From an uncultured Bacilli bacterium (lineage in GTDB: Bacteria; Bacillota_I; Bacilli_A; RFN20; CAG-288): a DNA stretch of 18,090 bases. Shown here piece after piece: positions 1 through 6,801 of this stretch (positions within the stretch are counted from its first letter, which is position 1; every line of letters starts with the position of its first letter). The stretch is from positions 1 to 18,090 of the forward strand of contig CAKUXT010000013.1 in NCBI GenBank assembly GCA_934700375.1, given 5' to 3'. The position numbers were made by a program, and so were the translations under genes. The notes beneath the pieces were generated by a model. It was not told where the DNA came from, did not search any database, and saw nothing but the letters and a program-made list of their open reading frames with translations.

Positions 1-100
1 AGAAGGCATCGTCACCGACTGGAATTCGCGCCTAAAAAAGTGATGGTAGTATAAAGCGTGAAAAGTTTAGGTTTTATGATCATTTTTCAATTATCAATAA

Positions 101-360
101 GGTGCATTATCAATTTTTATTGTATCATCTCAAAAGGCAAATGATACAATAATGATATAATAAATGATACAATAAATTCCCTCGACCAAGACCTGATCAA
201 CCATATAAAAGAGAACAAATATATCACAATTCTTGAATTGTCAAAGTTGACAGATAAGTCAACACCGACTATTCAAAGACATTTGAATTGCCTTACTGAA
301 AAAGGAATTATCAGAAGAGTCGGATCAAGAAAAGCAGGTTACTGGAAAATCATCGGATAA
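101..360 (+). pseudogene. Decayed C-terminal fragment of an ATP-binding (AlbA_2/RecG-like) protein with winged helix
   Basis: From 145 to the TAA at 358-360 one open frame encodes about 71 residues without a plausible start. It ends in a helix-turn-helix segment (ELSKLTDKSTPTIQRHL) and the tail RRVGSRKAGYWKII. From knowledge of the family, this tail and the preceding NDTI-type linker repeats are typical of the C-terminus of AlbA_2-domain ATP-binding proteins, which are transcription-regulator-like. The linker is split between two frames: SSQKANDTI is read from about 125 in one frame, and NDIINDTIN from about 151 in another. This indicates a one-base loss near 149-152. The frame upstream hits a stop at 98-100. 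No N-terminal ATPase part is present, and bases 1-100 contain nothing I can support. It is most likely a gene remnant. The exact boundaries are uncertain. Confidence 0.5.
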
Positions 361-441
361 GAAATTCAAAAGCTTATTTTAAACAATCCTTTTCATTCTG
401 TCCAATCATGAGATACACCTGTTTAAAAACACCGATTAAGA

Positions 442-470
442 TTGTTTCATCCTTAATAATAAAATATAAT
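442..470 (+). promoter_or_regulatory. Sigma-A-type promoter of the Ca2+-ATPase gene
   Basis: A TTGTTT hexamer (442-447) and a perfect TATAAT (465-470) are separated by exactly 17 bases. Transcription would start near 477, leaving a leader of about 120 nt before the ATG at 600. That leader contains only a small hairpin, GTCA...TGAC, near 508-521. No riboswitch was recognised. Confidence 0.7.
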
Positions 471-599
471 AGTCGGGTATCATTGTTTTTGGGGAGTAGT
501 TGAACATCTATCATTCGTCAACACGATGACTGAATAGTCTACCGGATGACAGACCGAATTATCGGCAACAAGACCAAGCAATGAAAAGGGTATTCAATT

Positions 600-3572
600 A
601 TGAAGAAAAACGAAGTCGACGAAAAGAAAGAACAAGCGTTTTTCCCGTCCCATGCAAAAAGCATCGATGAAGTGGAACAACACTTCAAAACGGACAGAAA
701 AACAGGTCTTTCTGAAGAAGAAGCAAAAAGAAGATTAGAGGAGTACGGCCCAAACAAACTGGAAGAACAGAAGAAAGTTCCTTTCATCATCAAGTTCCTG
801 AAGCAGTTCATCGAACCGATGGTCATTGTTCTTCTCATCGCAGCACTGGTCTCCCTTGTCATCTTCTTCATCAACCTTGCCATGCACAAGAAGAGCGATG
901 AATGGATCGATGCCATTGTCATCTTGGCAATCGTCATCATCAACGCTCTTATCGGTTCCATCCAGGAACAGAAGGCAGAGCAGTCTCTTGAAGCATTGAA
1001 GAAGCTTTCTACCCCGATGTGCACAGTAAGACGTGGCGGAAAGAACCTCACCATCAAGAGTGAAGACATCGTTCCCGGTGACTTGGTCGTCTTAGAAGAA
1101 GGCAGCATCGTTCCTGCCGATATCCGTCTGATCTCTTCCGTCGATATGAAGAGCGACGAATCTTCTCTCACCGGCGAATCCGTTCCTGCCGAAAAGGATG
1201 CCAAAGCATTATTGAAAGAAGATACCGTCACAAACGATAAATCAAATATGGTCTTCTCTTCCTGCCCTGTCTCATACGGAAGAGGACTCGGTATTGTCAC
1301 CAGTACCGGAATGAATACCGAAGTCGGTAAGATTGCAACCTTGCTCACCAATGAAGACGATGATGAAACGCCTCTTCAGAAGAAGCTTGCCGTCTTATCC
1401 AAACAGCTCGGCATCATCTGCCTTGTCATCGTCATCATCACCTTCTTGGCCGGATTTGTCTGGGCCATCATCAATATCGCAACAACCTCCGGCGACTGGA
1501 GCAAATTAGGATGGGAGACTTTGGATCTCTTTGAAGAATCCATCGCTCTTGCTGTCGCAGCCATTCCTGAAGGCTTGTCCGCCATTGTCACAATCGCACT
1601 TGCCTTAGGTGTCGGCAAGATGGTCAAAGTCAATACGATCGTCAGAAAGCTTCCTTCTGTCGAAACTCTCGGTTCTGTCACTGTTGTCTGCTCCGATAAG
1701 ACCGGAACACTCACACAGAACAAGATGACAGTCAAAAAGGTCTATATCAATCAGAAGACTGTCGATGCCGATAAGATCGATGTCAGCGAAGTTTCTTTCC
1801 TTGCCACTGGCATGATGCTCTGCTGCAACGCTTCTATCTCCGGCGATCGATATGGCGATCCTACAGAAATCGCATTGCTCGATTATGCAAAGACATTCAA
1901 TATCTTAAAAGAAGAAACAGAAGAGAAGTCTCAGCCTCGTTTAGATGAGCTTCCGTTCGATTCTGTCAGAAAGATGATGTCCGTCGAAAACAGCTTCAAC
2001 GGAAAGAAGATCATCTATACAAAGGGTGCTTTGGACAGCATCTTGAAACACACCGAATTCATTGAAATCGATGGTGTCGTCCGTCCTATCACAGAAGAAG
2101 ACATCGAAAACATCAACAAGGCCAGCAAAGCCATGGCTGATGAAGCATACCGTGTCTTAGCCTTCGCTTATCGTTATCACGATGACGAAAACAGAATGAG
2201 CGAAGATCATCTTGTCTATGTCGGCATGGTCGGTATGATCGACCCCGAAAGACAGGAAGCCAAGCCTGCTGTTGCCAAATTGAAGGAAGCCGGAATCAGA
2301 ACAGTCATGATCACCGGCGACCACAAAGATACCGCCTTTGCCATCGCAAAGAACCTCGGTATCGCCACTGATATCTCTCAGTGCTGCTCCGGAGATGAGC
2401 TCAACGCTTTAAGCGAAGAAGAGCTTAAAGCCAAGGTCGAAAACACCAACGTCTTCGCACGTGTCTCCCCTGAAAACAAAGTTCAGATCGTCAAAGCCTT
2501 AAAGGCTAACGGAAATATCGTCTCCATGACAGGCGATGGTGTTAACGATGCACCTTCCTTAAAAGCCGCTGATATCGGTATTGCAATGGGTATCACAGGT
2601 ACTGATGTTGCAAAGTCTGCAGCTGACATGGTTCTGACAGATGACAACTTCGCATCCATCGAAAAAGCCGTCGAAGAAGGAAGAGGAATCTTCTCCAATG
2701 TCAAGAAAGCAATCTTCTATCTCCTTTCTTCGAACTTCGGTGAAGTCATGACGATGTTCTTCGTTCTCTTGTTAGGCCTTCCTACTCCTCTTGCCACCTT
2801 GCAGATTCTCTGGATCAACCTCATCACTGACTCTCTTCCTGCTATCGCCTTGTCTATGGACAAGAAGGAAAAAGATATCATGAAGCAGAAGCCTAGAGAT
2901 CCGAAAGACGGTGTCTTCGCCCATGGCGGATTCAAGTTCACTTTAGGTTATGGTTTCGTCATCTTTGTCATCACAATGTTTGCCTTCCTCATCCCTGCCT
3001 TCATGCATATGGGAACCTATACTGAAGAATTGGCTGGAAAAACTCTCAATGGTCTTACTGCCAATGCAGATAGCTGGGCATGGACTTGGAAAGGCTTTGT
3101 CAACTGTCTCAACTCCAGAGTCGTGTTAAGCGATGGTTCATACGCTTATATCGGAATCCAGCATAGTTCCTTTGGTGGTACACCTGTCTTCTCTGATCTC
3201 TTTGCCACTGAAGAAGAACTCAATGCCATCCAGTTCACAGGAGGATTCATCTCCGTCCATGAACAGGCTATGACATTCGCATTCACTGTTCTTGCTATGT
3301 CTCAGATCTTCCATATGATCGGTATGACAGATTTAAGAAGAAGCTTCATTCACGTTTTCAAAGACGGAAACTGGATGCTACTTATCTCCTTCATTTTAGG
3401 CTTCGCTCTTCAGATTGCAGTCACAGAGCTCCCCTTCCTCTCCTCTCCGTTTAAGACCACTCAGCTCCTCTTCAGCGAATGGCTGATCTTAGCTGCTATG
3501 GCCTGTGTACCGCTTATCGTTCACGAGATCCTCGCTCCGATATTCAGAAAGAAGAATATTCAGATTATCTAA
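600..3572 (+). CDS. Calcium-translocating P-type ATPase (type IIA/SERCA-like)
   Basis: This is an integral membrane pump that should export Ca2+ using ATP. The 990 residues contain, in order, an N-terminal cation-ATPase domain (about 15-90), the actuator TGES (191-194), M4 IPEGL (PEG at 323-325), the phosphorylation motif DKTGTLT with D366, the N-domain KGA (475-477), the hinge TGDGVND (644-650) and a C-terminal six-helix domain. The M5 motif SSNFGE (N712, E715) and the M6 motif NLITD (N740, T743, D744) match the SERCA calcium-binding residues. M8 carries a Q-containing SQIF and no obvious equivalent of SERCA E908. The start is supported by AAAAGGG nine bases upstream. The gene has its own promoter and terminator and is monocistronic. 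The M7-M8 outside loop (about 803-889) is unusually long. Calcium specificity is inferred from motifs; Mn2+ transport is possible. Confidence 0.95.
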   Translation: MKKNEVDEKKEQAFFPSHAKSIDEVEQHFKTDRKTGLSEEEAKRRLEEYGPNKLEEQKKVPFIIKFLKQFIEPMVIVLLIAALVSLVIFFINLAMHKKSDEWIDAIVILAIVIINALIGSIQEQKAEQSLEALKKLSTPMCTVRRGGKNLTIKSEDIVPGDLVVLEEGSIVPADIRLISSVDMKSDESSLTGESVPAEKDAKALLKEDTVTNDKSNMVFSSCPVSYGRGLGIVTSTGMNTEVGKIATLLTNEDDDETPLQKKLAVLSKQLGIICLVIVIITFLAGFVWAIINIATTSGDWSKLGWETLDLFEESIALAVAAIPEGLSAIVTIALALGVGKMVKVNTIVRKLPSVETLGSVTVVCSDKTGTLTQNKMTVKKVYINQKTVDADKIDVSEVSFLATGMMLCCNASISGDRYGDPTEIALLDYAKTFNILKEETEEKSQPRLDELPFDSVRKMMSVENSFNGKKIIYTKGALDSILKHTEFIEIDGVVRPITEEDIENINKASKAMADEAYRVLAFAYRYHDDENRMSEDHLVYVGMVGMIDPERQEAKPAVAKLKEAGIRTVMITGDHKDTAFAIAKNLGIATDISQCCSGDELNALSEEELKAKVENTNVFARVSPENKVQIVKALKANGNIVSMTGDGVNDAPSLKAADIGIAMGITGTDVAKSAADMVLTDDNFASIEKAVEEGRGIFSNVKKAIFYLLSSNFGEVMTMFFVLLLGLPTPLATLQILWINLITDSLPAIALSMDKKEKDIMKQKPRDPKDGVFAHGGFKFTLGYGFVIFVITMFAFLIPAFMHMGTYTEELAGKTLNGLTANADSWAWTWKGFVNCLNSRVVLSDGSYAYIGIQHSSFGGTPVFSDLFATEEELNAIQFTGGFISVHEQAMTFAFTVLAMSQIFHMIGMTDLRRSFIHVFKDGNWMLLISFILGFALQIAVTELPFLSSPFKTTQLLFSEWLILAAMACVPLIVHEILAPIFRKKNIQII

Positions 3573-3581
3573 TAAGCAACA

Positions 3582-3640
3582 AAAAACTGCTCTTACCTGT
3601 ATCAGTCCATGATGACTGTTATAGAAGAGCAGTTTTTCTT
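3582..3640 (+). terminator. Intrinsic terminator after the Ca2+-ATPase gene
   Basis: A perfect 13-bp inverted repeat, AAAAACTGCTCTT (3582-3594) and AAGAGCAGTTTTT (3625-3637), ends in a T tract. The 30-nt loop holds a smaller hairpin, CAGTC...GACTG. It begins about ten bases after the stop codon. The A-rich left arm means it could also act on the minus strand. Confidence 0.85.
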
Positions 3641-3689
3641 TGCTCGATAATAAGGGCTTACGCTTGCAACATATTTTACTTCGTTATTT

Positions 3690-3697
3690 AGATAATG
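3690..3697. repeat. Left copy of 8-bp target site duplication
   Basis: AGATAATG lies directly outside the left terminal inverted repeat. The identical octamer is at 4113-4120, directly outside the right one. Confidence 0.85.
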
Positions 3698-4112
3698 CTA
3701 GATATACCAGCAAATGAGGGATGGGATAATGTGTTATAAAATCCTTATCGCAAAACAGTTAGAAATGGCCTCTCAGCCATTCGAAAGGGGCTTAAAGAAT
3801 GATATGCTATGGCTCTTCTTGTTAACTGATAGATGGAAGAGAGAAAGAAAGATGAAGCTTTTGTCGAACTGCTGTTCATATCTGAGGCATTCCTTTGAAA
3901 GCCACAGAGGAATAAAGGCGAGTAAAATCGAGGCTTATGCCGACTTCTTTATGTTCCGCTGGTCCTTAACCAGGAAAACGGGCCTTAAGAAAACAATCGA
4001 GGCTATGTTCAACATGGTCTGCGGGACAAGAAAAGATCCTAATTTCACCGCATGATCCGATAAAACGACTTAACTATCGAATTTTCTATCCCTCATTTGC
4101 TGGTATATCTAG
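3698..4112. mobile_element. 415-bp insertion element with 25-bp perfect terminal inverted repeats (MITE-like or deleted IS)
   Basis: The element starts with CTAGATATACCAGCAAATGA... (3698-3722) and ends with its exact reverse complement (4088-4112), 25 of 25 bases. Both ends abut the octamer AGATAATG, the signature of a transposition event with 8-bp target duplication. At 415 bp it is too short for a full DDE transposase, but it carries a 113-codon ORF starting inside the left repeat. Families known to make 8-bp duplications include IS66, IS1595, ISL3 and IS6. The end sequence does not let me assign one. The perfect repeats and duplication suggest a recent insertion. It is probably non-autonomous and mobilised in trans. 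Confidence 0.85.
3714..4055 (+). CDS. Small ORF inside the insertion element, possible transposase C-terminal remnant
   Basis: The 113-codon frame begins at an ATG within the left terminal repeat and ends TGA about 30 bases before the right repeat, so it fills the element. The product is basic, with K/R-rich stretches (DRWKRERKMK, RWSLTRKTGLKK), a few aromatic helices and no membrane segment. I do not recognise it with certainty. Its basic helical character and position fit the tail of a transposase left after an internal deletion. The ATG at 3714 has no good ribosome binding site (the only candidate purines are in the repeat itself), so expression is doubtful. It could simply be an open frame fossil. 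Confidence 0.4.
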   Translation: MRDGIMCYKILIAKQLEMASQPFERGLKNDMLWLFLLTDRWKRERKMKLLSNCCSYLRHSFESHRGIKASKIEAYADFFMFRWSLTRKTGLKKTIEAMFNMVCGTRKDPNFTA

Positions 4113-4120
4113 AGATAATG
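4113..4120. repeat. Right copy of 8-bp target site duplication
   Basis: AGATAATG lies directly after the right terminal inverted repeat and is identical to 3690-3697. Confidence 0.85.
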
Positions 4121-4158
4121 AAATTCATTTCATCTCAGCATCGCTTGTTTTGCAAGAT

Positions 4159-4220
4159 GATTCCATAGTACATGGGCATCTCCATAGCGCCATCGGATGG
4201 AATTTTATACTATGTGAATC
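4159..4220. repeat. Imperfect inverted repeat next to the toxin break point
   Basis: GATTCCATAGTA (from 4159) is mirrored by TACTATG-T-GAATC (4208-4220) with one bulged base. A nested alternative pairs GATTCCAT with ATGGAATT. The stretch lies exactly where the AbiEii reading frame loses homology. It could be a hairpin, or the scar of another small element. It has no T tract, so it is not a clear terminator. Confidence 0.4.
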
Positions 4221-4297
4221 AGCACCTTCTCCAAATTGTCCTTAATGAAATTCGTTTTTGAAGCAAGTTCTGTCAAATATTGTTTTGTGTAATTCAT
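4205..4297 (-). pseudogene. abiEii: Truncated AbiEii-type toxin (nucleotidyltransferase) gene, first 30 codons only
   Basis: The ATG at 4297-4295 overlaps the antitoxin TGA by one base (TGATG) and is preceded by GGAGG seven bases upstream, a normal translationally coupled start. The product begins MNYTKQYL and continues LASKTNFIKDNLEKVL, which resembles the N-terminus of AbiEii toxins (COG2253). After LEKVL the frame gives only IHIV and a TAA at 4207-4205. Everything that should carry the nucleotidyltransferase core is missing. The break lies about 90 bases from the inserted element at 4112, so deletion accompanied or preceded insertion here. Family identity rests on a short stretch plus the linked AbiEi-like gene. 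The peptide is surely non-functional as a toxin. Confidence 0.7.
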
Positions 4298-5034
4298 CAA
4301 TAACCTCCGTTGATACGCGATTTGATATTTTCTGGAACAATCAGATTCCAATCCTTGTTAATGATCACGTTTTTGAATTCGCCCTTCATAAGATAGTTTA
4401 TCTTGTTTGTCAAATGTGCTTTGCAATTATTGAAGAAATTTTCAGACAAATTCAATTGGTCATTGTATATTTCAAGCAAATAACCAACCTTCTGATATAA
4501 AAACATTTTGTTGCTATCTTCCAAAACCTCAGTCAGTTTTTCTTCTTTCAAGTATTTGACCTGCTCAAGAGCGTTGAGCACTTCCTCTATCCCACCAGAA
4601 AAATCGATCTCGTCGATACAGTCCACAATTGTTTTCTCAAGGGAAGTGACCCTTATCCCCTCACTGACAACATTATTTACGAATGCGATGCTTTTAGAAC
4701 GTTTATAAATAAACTCGCAATCCTCGAAAATGAAATCATTGAATTTCGTGAGGCTGCCAACAGTGATATCGTTGAAAACCTGATTTGCTATCCCATAGTA
4801 TTCAAGAGCAGAATGAAAGCAAATGAAAGAAGTTTCTGAAATGTTGCTGGCGATTTCGAACTTGGTCGAATAAATGTCGTTTGTCGAAGGATCGACCAAA
4901 GCATATAGATTGTTTCGTATTTTCACATAGGATTTTGATCTCAGCTTATTCGAAATCCAATTCGAATATTGCTTATCATCTTTAAATTGGTTTATCACTT
5001 TTTCTTTCGTTATTAATTTCAGCAATGGTTTCAT
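4297..5034 (-). CDS. abiEi: AbiEi-type antitoxin / transcriptional regulator of a type IV toxin-antitoxin system
   Basis: This 245-residue cytosolic protein should repress its own operon and counter an AbiEii nucleotidyltransferase toxin. The N-terminal part (about 1-70) fits the small winged-helix domain of the family, followed by the characteristic stretch ICFHSALEYYGIANQ and the motif RVTSLEKTIVDCID (about 128-141), a hallmark of AbiEi (COG5340). The length is close to the usual one. The start is supported by GAGAGG six bases upstream of the ATG. The next gene, overlapping by one base, is only a 30-codon toxin stub, so this antitoxin is now an orphan. It may persist as a protector against related toxins or simply be decaying. 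Its codons are more AT-rich than those of the flanking operons, consistent with acquisition. Confidence 0.85.
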   Translation of the reverse strand: MKPLLKLITKEKVINQFKDDKQYSNWISNKLRSKSYVKIRNNLYALVDPSTNDIYSTKFEIASNISETSFICFHSALEYYGIANQVFNDITVGSLTKFNDFIFEDCEFIYKRSKSIAFVNNVVSEGIRVTSLEKTIVDCIDEIDFSGGIEEVLNALEQVKYLKEEKLTEVLEDSNKMFLYQKVGYLLEIYNDQLNLSENFFNNCKAHLTNKINYLMKGEFKNVIINKDWNLIVPENIKSRINGGY

Positions 5035-5055
5035 CTTGTGCCTCTCATATTACCA

Positions 5056-5107
5056 ATTTTATACCAAAGCACTTATATTATCAAGTTTTTTAGGCACTTT
5101 GTGGTAT
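5056..5107 (-). promoter_or_regulatory. Promoter and candidate operator of the abiEi gene
   Basis: On the minus strand TTGATA (5084-5079) and TAAAAT (5061-5056) are 17 bases apart. Inside and upstream lie two direct copies of GCACTT (at 5069 and 5094, plus strand). They are framed by an imperfect inverted repeat, ATACCA-AAG / CTTTGTGGTAT (5061-5069 and 5098-5108). AbiEi proteins autorepress by binding repeats at their promoter, so these are reasonable operator candidates. Confidence 0.55.
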
Positions 5108-5342
5108 TATTAATTAGAAATAATGACTATCAGTAATATTAGATTTTTCTAAATGCCGATTCAAAATCGCACAAAATTGCAGCGCAATGATAGTTTTATC
5201 AGTTTTCAAACAAAAATTATGTTTGAGTCCTTTTCTTGATAATAATTCCAAATCACGTGGTTCTATACACATTTTGAAATCAATGAACCACACAAAACAC
5301 AAGTCAGAAAATCAAAAATCGAATGTGATTATCAATCATAGA
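5108..5342. other. Intergenic stretch without a supported gene
   Basis: This stretch is AT-rich and contains only short frames. A minus-strand 62-codon frame (5302-5114) is open but has no ribosome binding site and no family I recognise. The small palindrome TGATTATCAATCA (5327-5339) follows the stop of the ATPase gene and lacks a clear T tract. Confidence 0.5.
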
Positions 5343-6623
5343 TCAGTCTTTCAGACATCCTATCGGGATGACCAATACACCATCTTCTCTACGATATCCG
5401 TATTTTGTACCTGTTATGACAATCTTCAGATCAGGAAGCCTCAAAGGGCATTGTTTTTCACTGCTGTTGTATTTTTCTATCAACCGCTCTATTTCGCATA
5501 AATGCAAAGCGCCTTGTTCAACATCATGTTCTCCTAATTTGAATTCGATGAGCGCATATCTGCCATCATTCAAATGCAAAACAGCATCTGCTTTCAAACC
5601 ATATCTGTCATGATAATAAGAAATCGTTCCATCATATAAAGAAGAGTAAACTTTCAGATCTCTAATACATAGGCATTCAAACAGAAAACCGAGTGTTTTA
5701 AAATCCTTGTCAAAATACTTAGGACCTACCCCTAAAGCAGCAACTGCGATAGATGGATCCACAAAGTTTCTCTTTTTTCCTGTTCGAATTGCACTTTTCG
5801 ATCTGATAGATGGGCACCATGCATCTATATCATCAATGATATAAAGTTTCTCTAATGCAGCAATATATTCAAAGAAGGTGGGCTCACTTAAATTACAATT
5901 TACAATAACATCTTTATATATAGTCTTACTTTCAGCCAATGTACATAAATTTCTCGCATATGATTGAAGAATGGTTTTTGCGAAAATAGGATTTCTTCTA
6001 GTATTATCTATTTTTGAAATATCAATATTATATGTTTGTTCATATAATTCTTTTGCAACCAGAAGCTTTACGTCCTTATCATCAGATATAAGACATCTAG
6101 GCCATCCGCCACGGCAAATGGCATAAACCAAATCATCAAAAGACAAATCTGAAATGCACCCCTCAAATCCATTCGGGTTATCAAACAATTCAGAAATGCT
6201 TACCTGGCCATTTGACTCACCTGTTTCATATAAACTCATCGGATTCATTCTGCAAGTGGCAATTCTTAATGTTCCTGTATGTGGAGTATCAACATCTTTA
6301 GAACTTGATCCAATCAAATAATATGAACCGACATCATTGGGATGATTATCACAATCGGTGCGTATAGCACCCCAAATTTTCGGTGCATCTTGCCACTCAT
6401 CAAATAAGATAGGCTTTTTCTGTTGTAACAATTTGCTAGGCATCGTATTCGCAATTTTCAGCAGGTTTTCTCGTTCATCTTCATTTTGAAATTTAACAAC
6501 CGTGTTGCATTTCACTTCGGCAGTGGTTGTTTTTCCACATCCTTTAGGACCTATTATATTGATTGCGTTAAATATTTTGAGTTTCTTCTCAATGATCCTG
6601 TCCACGATTCTTTCTTTGTACAT
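5343..6623 (-). CDS. AAA-family ATP-binding protein with DUF4143 domain
   Basis: From the start used here the product is 426 residues. Near the N-terminus is a Walker A motif, GPKGCGKTT (25-33), and then a Walker B-like segment ILFDEWQD (72-79), as in the AAA_14 domain. The C-terminal half matches DUF4143: a winged-helix-like stretch (PTFFEYIAALEKLYIIDDI) and LKADAVLHL...ALIEFKLG, the D...ExK core of a PD-(D/E)XK-like fold. This is the COG1373 architecture, common in accessory regions and of unclear function. An ATG ten codons further upstream exists, but GAGGA sits seven bases before the ATG at 6623 and the promoter -10 overlaps the upstream ATG, so 6623 is preferred. It is a single-gene unit within the accessory strip, with AT-rich codons. 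Confidence 0.88.
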   Translation of the reverse strand: MYKERIVDRIIEKKLKIFNAINIIGPKGCGKTTTAEVKCNTVVKFQNEDERENLLKIANTMPSKLLQQKKPILFDEWQDAPKIWGAIRTDCDNHPNDVGSYYLIGSSSKDVDTPHTGTLRIATCRMNPMSLYETGESNGQVSISELFDNPNGFEGCISDLSFDDLVYAICRGGWPRCLISDDKDVKLLVAKELYEQTYNIDISKIDNTRRNPIFAKTILQSYARNLCTLAESKTIYKDVIVNCNLSEPTFFEYIAALEKLYIIDDIDAWCPSIRSKSAIRTGKKRNFVDPSIAVAALGVGPKYFDKDFKTLGFLFECLCIRDLKVYSSLYDGTISYYHDRYGLKADAVLHLNDGRYALIEFKLGEHDVEQGALHLCEIERLIEKYNSSEKQCPLRLPDLKIVITGTKYGYRREDGVLVIPIGCLKD

Positions 6624-6641
6624 TTTGCATTCCTCACAAAA

Positions 6642-6670
6642 ATTATACTCCATTTAAGTGATTTGCGCAA
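6642..6670 (-). promoter_or_regulatory. Promoter of the AAA/DUF4143 ATPase gene
   Basis: On the minus strand TTGCGC (6670-6665) and a perfect TATAAT (6647-6642) are separated by 17 bases. The -35 lies inside the first copy of the repeat array at 6651-6739, so a protein bound there would control initiation. Confidence 0.65.
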
Positions 6671-6739
6671 TTTCATTTAAGTGATTTGCGGTATTTTACT
6701 TTAGTGATTTGCGCAATTTCATTTAAGTGATTTGCGGTA
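6651..6739. repeat. Four-copy iteron-like repeat upstream of the ATPase gene
   Basis: The unit CATTTAAGTGATTTGCG occurs at 6651, 6674 and 6720. A variant copy begins at 6699 (CTTTAGTGATTTGCG, two bases shorter). Copies alternate in what follows: GCGCAA after the first and third, GCGGTA after the second and fourth. The array is therefore two copies of a dimer with a 46-base period. The unit spacing of about two helical turns and the overlap with the -35 suggest cooperative operator binding. Confidence 0.85.
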
Positions 6740-6801
6740 ACGCCATTTCAAAGAATATTTCAGGCACCCAAAAAAACGATAAAACTGAATTCTCAAATTT
6801 A

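Noticed and set aside
539..1351. 270-codon minus-strand frame opposite the Ca2+-ATPase N-terminal half
   Set aside because: It lies antisense to a confidently identified gene, is Ser/Thr/Met-rich as expected of a complementary frame, and has no ribosome binding site or family match.
5114..5302. 62-codon minus-strand frame between the antitoxin and the ATPase gene
   Set aside because: No ribosome binding site, no recognisable family, AT-rich background. Kept only as a note in the gap entry.
5187..5501. 104-codon plus-strand frame overlapping the ATPase 3' end
   Set aside because: Overlaps a real gene on the other strand, with low-complexity composition and no start signals.
6651..6739. CRISPR-like array
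   Set aside because: The units follow each other at 22-24 bases with no unique spacers, so it is a tandem operator-like repeat and not a CRISPR.
6740..6801. Possible terminator for the giant-protein operon
   Set aside because: There is a T7 run on the minus strand, but no convincing stem precedes it.
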